Shown: positions 42,905-52,246 of the stretch, one piece after another | Layout: each line of letters starts with the position of its first letter | How positions within the stretch are numbered: the first letter of the stretch is position 1 | Source: Allokutzneria sp. NRRL B-24872 | GTDB lineage: Bacteria; Actinomycetota; Actinomycetes; Mycobacteriales; Pseudonocardiaceae | Reading direction: 5' to 3' | NCBI RefSeq assembly: GCF_002155965.1 | Contig: NZ_MUMH01000018.1 | Span: forward strand, 62,001-126,000 | Length of the DNA stretch: 64,000 nucleotides | The notes under the pieces: generated by a model | What the model was told of the DNA's origin: nothing | The model's input: the letters and a program-made list of their open reading frames with translations, nothing else | Database searches by the model: none | Made by a program: the position numbers and the translations under genes

Positions 42905-43386
42905 TCGGCGGAAGCCTCCGGTGCCGGGATCTCGCCGAGGTCTTCGACGTCCTCGCCCAGGACGGCCAGCAGGCGCGGGTCGGCGTGGACCTCGGCGGTG
43001 TGGCGCCACTCCGCGATCAACTGGCTCACCGGAGCGGGATTGCCAAGCGAAGCCGCCGCCTCCATGACGTCCACCAGCTCCACGACGAAGGCACGCATGT
43101 CCACCTTCGGCAGGAAGCGCACCCACGGGAAGACCCTGGGCAGGACGTCGGTCACCAGGTCGCGGACCTCGTCGCTGTGCTGCATGAGCGAGACGAACAA
43201 CGCGGTGGTGGTCGCAGCGACCTCGCGCCCCTCCTCCGCGCGACTGGCCGTGGTCAGCACCAGGTCCTCCTCGTCGCCGCGGCGACGCACGAGTAGCGAG
43301 CGGCTTGGCGATTCCTGCAGCTTGCGGACGGTGTCGAGTGGTTTGTTCGACAACTCCGAGAACGTGACATTCGGCGCGAGGGGCAT
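42901..43386 (-). CDS. Putative Phd-like antitoxin
   Basis: A 161-residue protein from the ATG at 43386 (MPLAPNVTFSELSNKPLDTV). The N-terminal 50 residues (FSELSNKPLDTVRKLQESPS, then SLLVRRRGDEEDLVLTTASR) look like the Phd/YefM DNA-binding fold of antitoxins. The C-terminal 110 residues are helical (LFVSLMQHSDEVRDLVTDVL and others) and longer than in most Phd proteins; they would bind the toxin. A -10-like TAATTT is 6 nt before the ATG, so the mRNA is probably leaderless. The palindrome ACCTTAAAGGT next to it (43398-43408) may be the autorepression site. Confidence 0.7.
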   Translation of the reverse strand: MPLAPNVTFSELSNKPLDTVRKLQESPSRSLLVRRRGDEEDLVLTTASRAEEGREVAATTTALFVSLMQHSDEVRDLVTDVLPRVFPWVRFLPKVDMRAFVVELVDVMEAAASLGNPAPVSQLIAEWRHTAEVHADPRLLAVLGEDVEDLGEIPAPEASAE

Positions 43387-43397
43387 ACTTGCAAATT

Positions 43398-43408
43398 ACC
43401 TTAAAGGT
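43398..43408. promoter_or_regulatory. Probable operator of the toxin-antitoxin pair
   Basis: ACCTT-A-AAGGT, with perfect 5-bp arms, overlaps the promoter region 12 bp upstream of the antitoxin ATG. Phd-type antitoxins commonly bind such short palindromes to repress their own operon. Confidence 0.5.
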
Positions 43409-43653
43409 CTGGCATCGGCTATTGGGCGCGGATGGGGACCCGTTCGAGATCAAGATCATCGGCCCGGGCAACCGGAACGGCGGCGGGACGTCACCAGAAC
43501 AGGGGCCAACTCCAAGTAGGTTGGTGACTGCCTGGCCGGGGTGCCGCCGATGGCGCCGAGCGCCCCGTCTGGCAGCCTCGTGCCCGACCCGTCCTCGCGA
43601 CCGGCCGTGACGAGGACGCCGACTCACGACACTAGCCACGGGAGGTGTGCCGC

Positions 43654-45429
43654 GTGGGCTCCTCAGGGGAGAAGAGACCCGGTAGAACCGGGCGGCTGCT
43701 CGCGCTGCTGTGCGCCACCCTGACCGGGGCCGCCGCCTGCACCGACCTGCCGCCGCCGCAACTGGTCACCTCCACCCCGAGCATCACGCCGTCGAAGGCG
43801 CCGAACCTGACCGAGGTCGTCGTCGGCATCGACACCCTCCGGCGCGGCTTCAACCCGCACACCCTGGCCGACCAGTCCGCGCTGACGACCACGCTGGGCG
43901 CGCTGCTGCTGCCCTCGGTGCACCGGCCGGGCCCGGACGGCGCGCCGGTGCTGGACCGCACGATCGTCAGCTCCGCCCAGGTCAGCAAGACCGAGCCGTT
44001 CACGGTCACCTACACCCTGCGCCGCGACGCCTCCTGGTCCGACGGCGCGCCGATCGCCGCCGAGGACTTCGACTACCTCTGGCAGCAGATGCGCACCTCG
44101 CCCGGAGTGGTCAACTCGGCCGGCTACCGGCTGATCTCCGGCATCTCCTCGCGCGACAGCGGCAAGACCGTCGAGGTCGCCTTCCGCAAGCCCTACCCCG
44201 GCTGGCGCTCGCTGTTCGCCAACCTGCTGCCCGCGCACCTGCTCAAGGACGCCCCCGGCGGCTGGCTCGGCGCGATGGAGAGCAGCTTCCCCGCCTCCGG
44301 CGGCCCGTTCACGCTGAAGAGCGTCGACGTGGACCGCGGTGAGGTCGTCCTGGAGCGCAACGACCGCTACTGGGACCAGCCCGCCGTGCTGGACCGCATC
44401 GTGCTCCGCAAGAGCGACCACAACGGCCTGGTGTCGGCGCTGCGCAGCGGCAACGACCAGATGTCGCTGCTGCGCCCGGACCAGATCGCCATGGAGTCGT
44501 TGCGGGAACTGGGAAAGACCGTCTCGCTGACCACCGTGCCCAGGCCGACGGTGCTCCAGCTGCTGCTGCGCCCGGCGAGCGCGCGCCTGTCCGACAGCCG
44601 GGTCCGCGCGGCCGTGGCGGCGGCGATCGACCGTGACGCGCTCATCGGAGTCGGTACCGGCAACGGCCCCTCCGCCCAGCTGCGCGCCGACGCGCACGTC
44701 TACGCGCCCTCGCAGCGCGGCTACAAACCGACGATGCCCCAAGGCATTCCCGGCAGCGGCAAGCCCGACCTGGCCGCCGTGGAGCGGCTGATGGTCGAGG
44801 CCGGCTACACCCAGCAGGCCGGGGCGTGGATGCGCAACGGCCAGCAGCTCAACCTGATCATCGCCGCGCCCGCCGAGAACGAGCCGTACGTGATGGTCGC
44901 CCACCAGCTCCAGCGCCAGCTCGCCGGCGCGTCCATCCCGGCCAGGGTGGTCACCTCGGTCGGCGACCAGCTCTACGGCGACATGCTCTCGCCCGCCCAG
45001 CAGCCCGGCGTTCCGGTGGACAGCGGCGTGGACATCGCGGTCGTGCCCCAGGCGTTCGGCGAGGACCCGGCGACCGTGCTGGCCTCCAACTTCGGTTGCT
45101 GGACGGAGAGCGACAGCGACGGCGGGGTCCCGGTGGGCCGCCCCAATCCGGCGAGCTTCTGCGACCGCGCGCTGCAGCCGGTGATCGACGGCGCCCTGAC
45201 CGGCTCGATGCCGCTGGCCGACGCGCTGCCCGGGATCGAGGCCGCGCTCTGGCAGCAGACGGTGTCGATCCCGTTGTTCCAGCTCAGCGACACCCTGGTG
45301 ACGCGGCCGGAGGTCTCCGGCGTGACGGCGGGCCCCCCGCTGGTCGGCCCGTTCGTCGAGGCGGCCGACTGGAAGCGCGTCCCGGTCACCTCCAGCAGCG
45401 CGACGCCGACGCCCCCGCCGACGAAGTGA
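43654..45429 (+). CDS. lpqW: LpqW-like family-5 substrate-binding lipoprotein
   Basis: A 591-residue protein. The GTG at 43654 has GGGAGG 8 nt upstream. A signal peptide (RLLALLCATLTGAAA) ends at a lipobox Cys, followed by a Pro/Ser/Thr linker. The body is a type-II SBP_bac_5 fold: VVVGIDTLRRGFNPHTLADQ, SWSDGAPIAAEDFDYLWQQM, DRYWDQPAVLDRIVLRKSD and AIDRDALIGVGTGNGPS. Its place directly after typA matches Rv1166 LpqW, a lipoprotein that affects PIM/lipoarabinomannan synthesis rather than peptide uptake. The TATP-rich C-terminal tail is low complexity. Whether the LpqW function is conserved here is inference from position. Confidence 0.82.
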   Translation: MGSSGEKRPGRTGRLLALLCATLTGAAACTDLPPPQLVTSTPSITPSKAPNLTEVVVGIDTLRRGFNPHTLADQSALTTTLGALLLPSVHRPGPDGAPVLDRTIVSSAQVSKTEPFTVTYTLRRDASWSDGAPIAAEDFDYLWQQMRTSPGVVNSAGYRLISGISSRDSGKTVEVAFRKPYPGWRSLFANLLPAHLLKDAPGGWLGAMESSFPASGGPFTLKSVDVDRGEVVLERNDRYWDQPAVLDRIVLRKSDHNGLVSALRSGNDQMSLLRPDQIAMESLRELGKTVSLTTVPRPTVLQLLLRPASARLSDSRVRAAVAAAIDRDALIGVGTGNGPSAQLRADAHVYAPSQRGYKPTMPQGIPGSGKPDLAAVERLMVEAGYTQQAGAWMRNGQQLNLIIAAPAENEPYVMVAHQLQRQLAGASIPARVVTSVGDQLYGDMLSPAQQPGVPVDSGVDIAVVPQAFGEDPATVLASNFGCWTESDSDGGVPVGRPNPASFCDRALQPVIDGALTGSMPLADALPGIEAALWQQTVSIPLFQLSDTLVTRPEVSGVTAGPPLVGPFVEAADWKRVPVTSSSATPTPPPTK

Positions 45430-45911
45430 GCCATCGTTTGCCCGGCATGGGCCACTGAGTGGAGGTTGGGCCTCGTTGAGGCTCACGCTCCGTCGTCGGT
45501 TATGGGCGCGCTCGACCGCCAAGGGAGCCGGAGCGCCCTATCGCCCTATCGGACCGAGGCAGTGACGATCCGTCGATGCGACGGCGGTCACGCTGTCCGA
45601 ACGAGTTCCGGCATGTAGTTCGAACGGGTGGACGCCTTGTTGAAGATTACGTACTGACGGTGGAAAATCTGTGTAAGTTACCGTTCGGAAAACGAACTCT
45701 GGCGTTCGGTAACTGACTCGTCACCCTCCGTCATACCTGAGTTACCCTTTGGTCACGATCGGCGGGCGGAGGATGACCGTCGCCGAGTTGGCTTCCTAGC
45801 GTGCAACCCGACGCGCCGGTCGAGGGCAGTGAGAAGGCGCGTCCTTTGATGATGGGTCAGCATGGCCCCGATCGGCCGTGTGGTGTCCCAGCGCTAGGAG
45901 GGCTCGTGTCC
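45430..45911 (+). promoter_or_regulatory. Long intergenic region upstream of the oligopeptide importer
   Basis: These 482 bp contain no supported gene. The 3' half is unusually A/T-rich and holds three GTTACC elements: direct at 45677 and 45741, inverted GGTAAC at 45708. The first two form an 8-bp inverted repeat, AGTTACCG (45676-45683) with CGGTAACT (45707-45714), which encloses GTTCG/CGAAC (45683-45687, 45693-45697). This looks like an operator/promoter region for the opp operon. In the first half I see nothing beyond weak short inverted repeats. Confidence 0.45.
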
Positions 45912-47684
45912 ATGAGGAGATCCAAGGCTGTCTCCGCGTTCGCCGTGCTGACCGTTGGGGTCCTCACGCTGAGCGCCTGCGGTGGAGGTGGCGGTACCGA
46001 CGGCGGCGCCGGGGGCGGAGGTGTCCTGACGGCTGCCAAGGGTTCGCAGCCGGATGGCATCTACAAAGCGCCCAAGGTGAAGTCGGGCAAGGAAGTCGTC
46101 GTTGGTCACGATGCTCCGTACACGACGTACAACAACCAGACCGCGGACGGCAACAACTTCAACAACACGCTGATCGCGAACCTGATCCTGACGGAGCCCT
46201 TCTTCGTCGACATCAACAAGAAGGTTCTGCTCAACGGCGACGTGATGGACGCCGTCGAGGAGACCTCGAAGAGCCCGCAGGTCATCACGTACAAGATCAA
46301 GAAGGGCGTGCAGTGGTCCGACGGCGCCGCCTGGGACTGCGACGACTTCTACCTCGCGTGGCTCGCGCAGAGCGGTAAGGCGAAGAAGCCGGACGGCAAG
46401 TCCAGCTACTTCACCCCCGCGAGCACCAGCGGGTACGAGTACATCACCCCGGAGTGCAAGGACGACCTGACCTTCGTCACCACGTACAGCTCCCCGTACG
46501 CGGACTACAAGGGCATCTTCGACAAGGCCTCGATGCTCCCGGCGCACATCCTGGAGAAGGAGACCGGCGTCGCCGACGTCACCAAGGTGACCCCGACCTC
46601 GCCCGAGGTGGAGAAGGTCGCCACCTTCTGGAACACCGGCTGGAACGGGTTCAAGAAGGAGGTCATGCCGGCGTCGGGTCCGTACAAGATGGACTCCTGG
46701 CAGCAGGGCCAGTTCGTTCGCTTCGTGCGCAACGAGAAGTGGGCGGGCAACCCGGGTGGCCCCGAGGCCATCACGATGAAGAGCATCGCCGACCCGACCG
46801 CGCAGAAGCAGGCGCTGCAGAACGGCGAGATGCAGATCATCGCCCCGCAGGCCGAGCCGGTGCTGGCCGGTCAGCTGCGCGAGCTGTCCTCCCAGGGCGT
46901 GAAGTACTCCGCCAAGGGTGGCGACACCTTCGAGCACCTCGACCTGAACTTCAAGCGGCCGCTGTTCCAGGACAAGGCCTTCCGCCAGGCGTTCGCGGAG
47001 TGCGTCAACCGCAACGAGATCGTCGACAAGCTGGTCAAGGGCGTCGACCCGGCCGCGAAGCCGCTGGGCAGCCTGCTGTTCATGCCGGACGAGGCCAGCT
47101 ACCAGGACGACTTCACCTCGGTGATGCCCGCGGACCCGGCCAAGGCCGGTAAGACGCTGGAGGCCGCTGGCTGGGCCAAGGGTGGCGACGGCATCTACGC
47201 CAAGGGCGGCCAGAAGGCCTCCTTCAAGATCAGCCACACCGACATCCCGCGGCGCAAGCAGACCGTGGAGCTGATCCAGTCCTCCTGCCGCCAGGCCGGT
47301 ATCCAGATCGAGGACGACACCGACCCGAACTTCCTCGACGAGCGGGTCAGCAACGGCGACTACGACGTCGCGCTGTTCGCGTGGGTCGGCTCGCCGTTCA
47401 AGGCGGAGAAGAAGCCGATCTACACCACCGGTGGTGGCCAGAACTGGCAGGGCTACTCCAACGCCACGGTCGACGCCGAGATGCCGAAGGTGGACACCGA
47501 GTTCGACGAGCCCGTCCGCGACGCCGCGCTGCAGAAGGCGAACAAGGCGATGGCGGCCGACTACGCGTCGCTGCCGCTGTTCTCGCTGGCCAACCTGATC
47601 GCGTTCAACGACAACGTGACCAACGTCGGCTACCACTCGCGCAACGGCTCCACCTGGAACGCGTGGGAGTGGGAGGTCTCCTGA
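45912..47684 (+). CDS. oppA: Oligopeptide ABC transporter, substrate-binding lipoprotein
   Basis: A 590-residue protein. AGGAGG serves either the ATG at 45912 (10 nt) or the GTG at 45906 (4 nt); I chose ATG. The signal peptide AVSAFAVLTVGVLTL ends at the lipobox SAC and is followed by a Gly-rich linker. The SBP_bac_5 body shows VQWSDGAAWDCDDFYLAWLA, VKYSAKGGDTFEHLDLNFKR, FRQAFAECVNRNEIVDKLVK and a C-terminal lobe NGDYDVALFAWVGSPF. It captures peptides for the permease/ATPase complex encoded downstream. A stem-loop at 47723 separates it from the permease genes and may leave oppA mRNA in excess. Confidence 0.88.
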   Translation: MRRSKAVSAFAVLTVGVLTLSACGGGGGTDGGAGGGGVLTAAKGSQPDGIYKAPKVKSGKEVVVGHDAPYTTYNNQTADGNNFNNTLIANLILTEPFFVDINKKVLLNGDVMDAVEETSKSPQVITYKIKKGVQWSDGAAWDCDDFYLAWLAQSGKAKKPDGKSSYFTPASTSGYEYITPECKDDLTFVTTYSSPYADYKGIFDKASMLPAHILEKETGVADVTKVTPTSPEVEKVATFWNTGWNGFKKEVMPASGPYKMDSWQQGQFVRFVRNEKWAGNPGGPEAITMKSIADPTAQKQALQNGEMQIIAPQAEPVLAGQLRELSSQGVKYSAKGGDTFEHLDLNFKRPLFQDKAFRQAFAECVNRNEIVDKLVKGVDPAAKPLGSLLFMPDEASYQDDFTSVMPADPAKAGKTLEAAGWAKGGDGIYAKGGQKASFKISHTDIPRRKQTVELIQSSCRQAGIQIEDDTDPNFLDERVSNGDYDVALFAWVGSPFKAEKKPIYTTGGGQNWQGYSNATVDAEMPKVDTEFDEPVRDAALQKANKAMAADYASLPLFSLANLIAFNDNVTNVGYHSRNGSTWNAWEWEVS

Positions 47685-47722
47685 TCTCCGCACGTCGCAG
47701 CGGTAGAACGAAGTAGAGAACT

Positions 47723-47762
47723 CGAAGCGGGTCGGGACGTCACCTGGTCCCGGCCCGCTTCG
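47723..47762 (+). terminator. Stem-loop between oppA and oppB
   Basis: A 16-bp stem, CGAAGCGGGTCGGGAC with GTCCCGGCCCGCTTCG (one G-U pair), and an 8-nt loop, 38 bp past oppA. It is a likely partial terminator or mRNA-stabilising structure within the operon. Confidence 0.7.
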
Positions 47763-47902
47763 TATTCGAAGCTTTGACGAGCCTCTCGTAATCCGGTTAC
47801 CGCCGAGTAAGGTTCGCGCTGCGCGTCTCCCGGAACGGCGTTCCCCGAGCCGCCACAAGCGGTGTGTTCGCCCCCGAACTCGCTCCCACCAAGGAAGACA
47901 AC

Positions 47903-48901
47903 GTGGTTCGCTACATTCTCCGGCGACTACTGGTCTCGATCCCGATCCTCGGCATCGGATCTTTCCTCGCCTACATGATGGTCGCCTCGGCCGGTGATCC
48001 CCTGTCGGGGCTGCGCGGCCGTCCCGGCACGACCGAGGCCGACATCCAGAACCTGGCCCTCGAACTGGGGCTCGACAAGCCGATCCTGTCACGCTACTGG
48101 GATTGGCTCACCTCATTTTTGTCCGGTGACTGGGGGACCAGCATCGCGCTGGGCCAGGCCAGGGCCGACGTCTTCGACCGGGTCACCACCGCCTTCGGCA
48201 CCACCTTCAAGCTGGTGCTCGGGGCCGAGGTCCTCGCGGTCACCCTGGGCATCGCCGTCGGCGTGCTCGCCGCGGTCCGGCAGTACTCGATCTTCGACTA
48301 CCTCGCGACCTCCACGGCGTTCGTGATGTTCTCGATGCCCGTGTTCTGCGTCGCGATCGTGGTGAAGACCTACGGCATCCAGTTCAACGACGTGCTGACC
48401 GGCCTGGGCATGAAGCGCTGGCTGACAACGGCCGGTCCACCGGTCGGCGGGTTCAAGGGCGACATCCTCGAGCAGTTCCGGGTCTACACCGGGACGTTCC
48501 TGCTGCCGACCATCGCGCTCGGAGCCATCAGCTTCGCCGCGTACAGCCGGTTCCAGCGGGCCTCGATGCTGGAGACGCTGAGCTCGGACTACGTCAGGAC
48601 CGCCCACGCCAAGGGCTTGCGCCCGGCGCGGGTGATCTTCCGGCACGCCTTCCGCAACGCGCTGATCCCGGTGACCACCCTGGCCGCGCTCAACATCGGC
48701 GCGGTGTTCAGCGGCGCGATCATCACCGAGCGCGTCTTCGGCTGGAACGGAATGGGCAACCTCCTGGTGAGCGCGGTCCAGCAGTTCGACCCACCGATGC
48801 TGATGGGGTGGCTGATGATCACCGCCATCCTCGTCGTCGTCTTCAACCTCGTTGCCGACATCCTCTACGGCATCCTGGACCCGAGGATTCGCCTTGGCTA
48901 A
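47903..48901 (+). CDS. oppB: Oligopeptide ABC transporter permease, OppB type
   Basis: A 332-residue membrane protein. The GTG at 47903 has AAGGAAG 5 nt upstream. The N-terminus VVRYILRRLLVSIPILGIGS is the OppB/DppB start. Six hydrophobic segments and the ATPase-contact loop DYVRTAHAKGLRPARVIFRH are present, with the preceding large extracytoplasmic loop and the C-terminal DILYGILDPRIRLG. It forms the translocation channel together with OppC. The stop overlaps the oppC TTG start region by 8 bp. Confidence 0.93.
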   Translation: MVRYILRRLLVSIPILGIGSFLAYMMVASAGDPLSGLRGRPGTTEADIQNLALELGLDKPILSRYWDWLTSFLSGDWGTSIALGQARADVFDRVTTAFGTTFKLVLGAEVLAVTLGIAVGVLAAVRQYSIFDYLATSTAFVMFSMPVFCVAIVVKTYGIQFNDVLTGLGMKRWLTTAGPPVGGFKGDILEQFRVYTGTFLLPTIALGAISFAAYSRFQRASMLETLSSDYVRTAHAKGLRPARVIFRHAFRNALIPVTTLAALNIGAVFSGAIITERVFGWNGMGNLLVSAVQQFDPPMLMGWLMITAILVVVFNLVADILYGILDPRIRLG

Positions 48902-49814
48902 CCCGCAGATCACCGAAACCCCGGCAGCGGGGGCGGCGTCGTCGAGCTACGAGTTCGGCACCGGCGCGCGCAAGCAGTGGCAGACCGTCCTGCGCCGTTT
49001 CATGCGACACCGCTTGGCCATGGCCAGCCTCGTCGTCCTCGTCCTGCTGACACTGGGCGCCGTCTTCGGCGGCGCGTTCTGGAAGTACGACGTGACCTAC
49101 ACCGGCGGCTCGTCCTTCGCCTCGCCGAGTGCCGACCACCCGCTCGGCACCAGCCAGATCGGCAAGGACATGCTCGCCCTGATCTTCCAGGGCACGCAGT
49201 ACTCCCTGCTGATCGCGCTCGTCGTGGCGATCATGGCGACGATCATCGGCGTGACCCTCGGCGCGGTCGCCGGCTTCCTGCGCGGGGCCGTCGACACCTT
49301 CGTCATGCGCCTGGTCGACCTGTTCCTGATCGTGCCGCAGCTGGCACTGGTGGCCATCGCGGTGCACGCGTTCCCCGCCAGCTGGTACACGGTGGCGATC
49401 GTGCTCGGCCTGTTCAGCTGGATGCAGGTGGCCCGGATCAACCGCGGCCAGACCCTGTCGCTGGCCGAGCGCGAGTTCATCGAGGCGGCCAAGGCGCTCG
49501 GCGCGAGCAACAGCCGGATCATCTTCAAGCACATCCTGCCGAACCTGACCGGCATCATCACGGTCAACGCGACCCTGGCGGTGGCGACGGCGGTGCTCTC
49601 GGAGGCCGCGCTGTCCTTCATCGGCCTCGGGGTGAAGCCGCCGGACACCTCGCTCGGCCTGATCATCATCGAGAACTACTCGCAGTTCCAAGACCGGCCG
49701 TGGCTGTTCTACGCGCCGTTCGTGGTGATCGTGCTGATCTCGCTGACGATCAACTTCATCGGCGACGGTCTGCGCGACGCGTTCGACCCGAGGCAGACGA
49801 AGGTGCGTGCCTGA
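48894..49814 (+). CDS. oppC: Oligopeptide ABC transporter permease, OppC type
   Basis: A 306-residue membrane protein. The TTG at 48894 (TTG-GCT-AAC-CCG) is preferred because GAGGA lies 6 nt upstream and it overlaps the oppB stop. An N-terminal cytoplasmic part (KQWQTVLRRFMRHRLAMASL) precedes six hydrophobic segments. The ATPase-contact loop is EFIEAAKALGASNSRIIFKH, and LPNLTGIITVNATLAVATAV follows. The C-terminal NFIGDGLRDAFDPRQTK is typical. The start of oppD overlaps the stop (TGATG). Confidence 0.92.
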   Translation: MANPQITETPAAGAASSSYEFGTGARKQWQTVLRRFMRHRLAMASLVVLVLLTLGAVFGGAFWKYDVTYTGGSSFASPSADHPLGTSQIGKDMLALIFQGTQYSLLIALVVAIMATIIGVTLGAVAGFLRGAVDTFVMRLVDLFLIVPQLALVAIAVHAFPASWYTVAIVLGLFSWMQVARINRGQTLSLAEREFIEAAKALGASNSRIIFKHILPNLTGIITVNATLAVATAVLSEAALSFIGLGVKPPDTSLGLIIIENYSQFQDRPWLFYAPFVVIVLISLTINFIGDGLRDAFDPRQTKVRA

Positions 49815-50947
49815 TGACCACTTCCGAGAAACTGCTCACCGTCGACGGCCTCGGCGTGGACTTCCCGACCGAGGACGGTGTCGTGCACGCCGTGCGCGGC
49901 GTGTCCTTCGAACTCGACCGGGGCGAGGTCCTCGGCATCGTCGGCGAATCGGGCTCCGGCAAGTCGGTGTCCTCCTCGGCGATCATGGGCCTGCTGCCCA
50001 AGACCGCGAAGGTCTCCGGCTCGATCGCGTTCAAGGGCACCGAGATCGTCGGGCTGAAGGGCCGGGCGCTCGAGAAGATCCGCGGCAACGACATCGCGAT
50101 GATCTTCCAGGACCCGATGACCTCGCTGAACCCGGTCTACACCGTGGGCTGGCAGCTGGCCGAGGCCTACCGGGCGCACCACGCGGTGCCGAAGAAGACC
50201 GCGTGGGAGAAGGCCGTCGCCTCGCTGGAGCAGGTCGGCATCCCGCAGCCGGACCGGCGGGCCAAGCAGTACCCGCACGAGTTCTCCGGCGGTATGCGGC
50301 AGCGGGCGATGATCGCGATGGCGATCATCAACGACCCGGAGCTGATCATCGCCGACGAGCCGACCACCGCGCTCGACGTGACGGTGCAGGCCCAGGTGCT
50401 GGAAACGCTGCTGCAGATCCGCGACCTGACGGGTGCGGCGATCATGATGATCACCCACGACCTCGGTGTCGTCGCGGGCATGGTGGACCGGGTCCAGGTC
50501 ATGTACGGCGGGACGGTCGTGGAGTCCGGCCAGGTCAACACGGTCTTCGAGAACCCGAGGATGCCGTACACGGTCGGCCTGCTCGGCTCGATCCCGCACG
50601 CGGGGCTCATCGGCCAGCGGCTCACCCCGATCAAGGGTGCGCCACCCTCGCTGATGAACCTGCCGCCGGGCTGCGCGTTCAGCCCGAGGTGCCCGCTGGC
50701 CACCGACGACTGCACGGCGGCCGAGCCCGAACTGCTCCCGGTCGGCATCGACGGGCACTCCGCGCGCTGCATCCGTTGGGAGCAGCTGGCCCAGCACCCG
50801 GACCCGAAGAAGCTGTTCGCGCACAGCGAGATCGGCACGGTGGAGAACCCCGCCGAGCTGACCGCGGCCGACCCGAGCCTGCCCGTCGCCGAGGAGCTGG
50901 CGACGGTGGAGGCCCGCATGGCGGCTGAGGAGGAGAAGACCTCATGA
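49814..50947 (+). CDS. oppD: Oligopeptide ABC transporter ATPase, OppD type
   Basis: A 377-residue ATPase. Walker A is [16 protein letters not shown], the signature is [16 protein letters not shown] and Walker B is [14 protein letters not shown], with the H-loop in [13 protein letters not shown]. The C-terminal oligopeptide-transporter domain ([20 protein letters not shown] then [13 protein letters not shown]) carries the Cys residues typical of OppD/DppD, which bind an Fe-S cluster in some homologues. An acidic tail of about 40 residues is extra. Overlaps both neighbours (oppC stop and oppF start). Confidence 0.94.
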   Translation: MTTSEKLLTVDGLGVDFPTEDGVVHAVRGVSFELDRGEVLGIVGESGSGKSVSSSAIMGLLPKTAKVSGSIAFKGTEIVGLKGRALEKIRGNDIAMIFQDPMTSLNPVYTVGWQLAEAYRAHHAVPKKTAWEKAVASLEQVGIPQPDRRAKQYPHEFSGGMRQRAMIAMAIINDPELIIADEPTTALDVTVQAQVLETLLQIRDLTGAAIMMITHDLGVVAGMVDRVQVMYGGTVVESGQVNTVFENPRMPYTVGLLGSIPHAGLIGQRLTPIKGAPPSLMNLPPGCAFSPRCPLATDDCTAAEPELLPVGIDGHSARCIRWEQLAQHPDPKKLFAHSEIGTVENPAELTAADPSLPVAEELATVEARMAAEEEKTS

Positions 50948-51984
50948 GTGTCAACACCACTGACGCCGCCGCGCAGGGCACCCGCGACGGCGGCGCGAAG
51001 ACCGAGCCGCTGCTCCAGGTCCGCGACCTGGTGAAGTCCTTCCCGATCCGGGGTGGCGGGGTCATCCCGCGCACCGTCGGCGAGGTGCAGGCGGTCTCCG
51101 GGCTGACCTTCGACCTGGCCGCGCGGGAGACGCTCGGCCTGGTTGGCGAGTCCGGCTGCGGCAAGTCCACCACCGGGCGGGCGATCCTCCAGCTGCACAA
51201 GCCCACCTCGGGCTCGGTGAAGTTCGAGGGGCGCGAGCTGACGTCGCTGACCACCAAGCAGCTGCGGCCGGTCCGCAGGGACATGCAGATCGTCTTCCAG
51301 GACCCCTACGCCTCGCTGAACCCGAGGTGGTCGATCAACGACATCGTCTCCGAGCCGTTCCAGATCCACGGCTACGACGGCGACGTCCAGGGCCGGGTCG
51401 ACGAACTGCTGGAGCTGGTCGGCCTCAACCCGGAGCACCGCAACCGCTACGCGCACGAGTTCTCCGGCGGTCAGCGGCAGCGCATCGGCATCGCCCGCGC
51501 GCTGGCGCTGAACCCCAAGCTCGTCGTGCTGGACGAGCCGGTCTCCGCGCTGGACGTCTCGGTGCAGGCGGGCGTGGTGAACCTGCTGGAGGAGCTGCAG
51601 GACCGCTTCGGGCTGGCCTACCTGTTCGTCGCGCACGACCTGTCGGTGGTGCGGCACATCTCGCACCGGGTCGCGGTGATGTACCTGGGCAAGATCGTGG
51701 AGATCGGCGAGCGGGAGCACATCTACGCCCAGCCGAGCCACCCGTACACCCAGGCGCTGCTGTCCGCGGTGCCGCTGCCCGACCCGACGGCCGAGCGGCA
51801 GCGCCAGCGGATCGTGCTCACCGGTGACGTGCCGAGCCCGGTCAACCCGCCCTCGGGCTGCCGCTTCCGCACCCGCTGCTGGAAGGCGCAGGAGATCTGC
51901 GCCGTCGAGGAGCCGAAGCTGGAGCGCAGGACCGGCGGAACGCTCTCCGCCTGCCACTTCGCCGAGGTGAAGGAAGTCGTGTAG
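50944..51984 (+). CDS. oppF: Oligopeptide ABC transporter ATPase, OppF type
   Basis: A 346-residue ATPase, the partner of OppD. Walker A is [15 protein letters not shown], the Q-loop is [15 protein letters not shown], the signature is [16 protein letters not shown] and Walker B is [18 protein letters not shown], with [20 protein letters not shown]. The C-terminal domain [20 protein letters not shown] followed by ICAVEEP has the expected Cys. The ATG overlaps the oppD stop (ATGA). It is the last gene of the operon and is followed by a hairpin terminator. Confidence 0.94.
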   Translation: MSVNTTDAAAQGTRDGGAKTEPLLQVRDLVKSFPIRGGGVIPRTVGEVQAVSGLTFDLAARETLGLVGESGCGKSTTGRAILQLHKPTSGSVKFEGRELTSLTTKQLRPVRRDMQIVFQDPYASLNPRWSINDIVSEPFQIHGYDGDVQGRVDELLELVGLNPEHRNRYAHEFSGGQRQRIGIARALALNPKLVVLDEPVSALDVSVQAGVVNLLEELQDRFGLAYLFVAHDLSVVRHISHRVAVMYLGKIVEIGEREHIYAQPSHPYTQALLSAVPLPDPTAERQRQRIVLTGDVPSPVNPPSGCRFRTRCWKAQEICAVEEPKLERRTGGTLSACHFAEVKEVV

Positions 51985-52002
51985 TCCAGCGTTGTGCTCA
52001 CG

Positions 52003-52033
52003 GGCGCCCTCCGCGTTTCGCGCGGGGGGCGCC
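52003..52033 (+). terminator. Terminator of the opp operon
   Basis: A 13-bp stem, GGCGCCCTCCGCG with CGCGGGGGGCGCC (one G-U pair), and a 5-nt loop, 18 bp past oppF. Confidence 0.75.
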
Positions 52034-52137
52034 TTCGCGTACGGCCCCGTCGCTGTGCGTCATGTCGATCTTCGGATGAGTGGGCGCGGAGCGGCCGGAC
52101 AGTATGAACGACACCACGCATTTGATCTTGGTTATCT

Positions 52138-52149
52138 AGGTGTTCACCT
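52138..52149. promoter_or_regulatory. Palindrome AGGTG-TT-CACCT upstream of mshB
   Basis: Perfect 5-bp arms, 97 bp before the mshB start, within an A/T-rich patch. TTGACA occurs at 52219, but no matching -10 at normal spacing is obvious. Confidence 0.3.
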
Positions 52150-52246
52150 GTAAAGAAGACCCGATCCAGTCGTAGAGGCGAATATTCCCCTCGATCGGGG
52201 TGACCACGGTGCGAAGCGTTGACAACCCCGCTACTACGCTGATCCG

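Noticed and set aside
43387-43653. Possible gene between the antitoxin and lpqW
   Set aside because: Short frames here lack a ribosome-binding site and any recognisable motif; nothing could be supported.
45894-48092. 732-codon open frame antisense to oppA
   Set aside because: Same reason: fully opposite a clear SBP_bac_5 gene, with no domain and with low-complexity composition.
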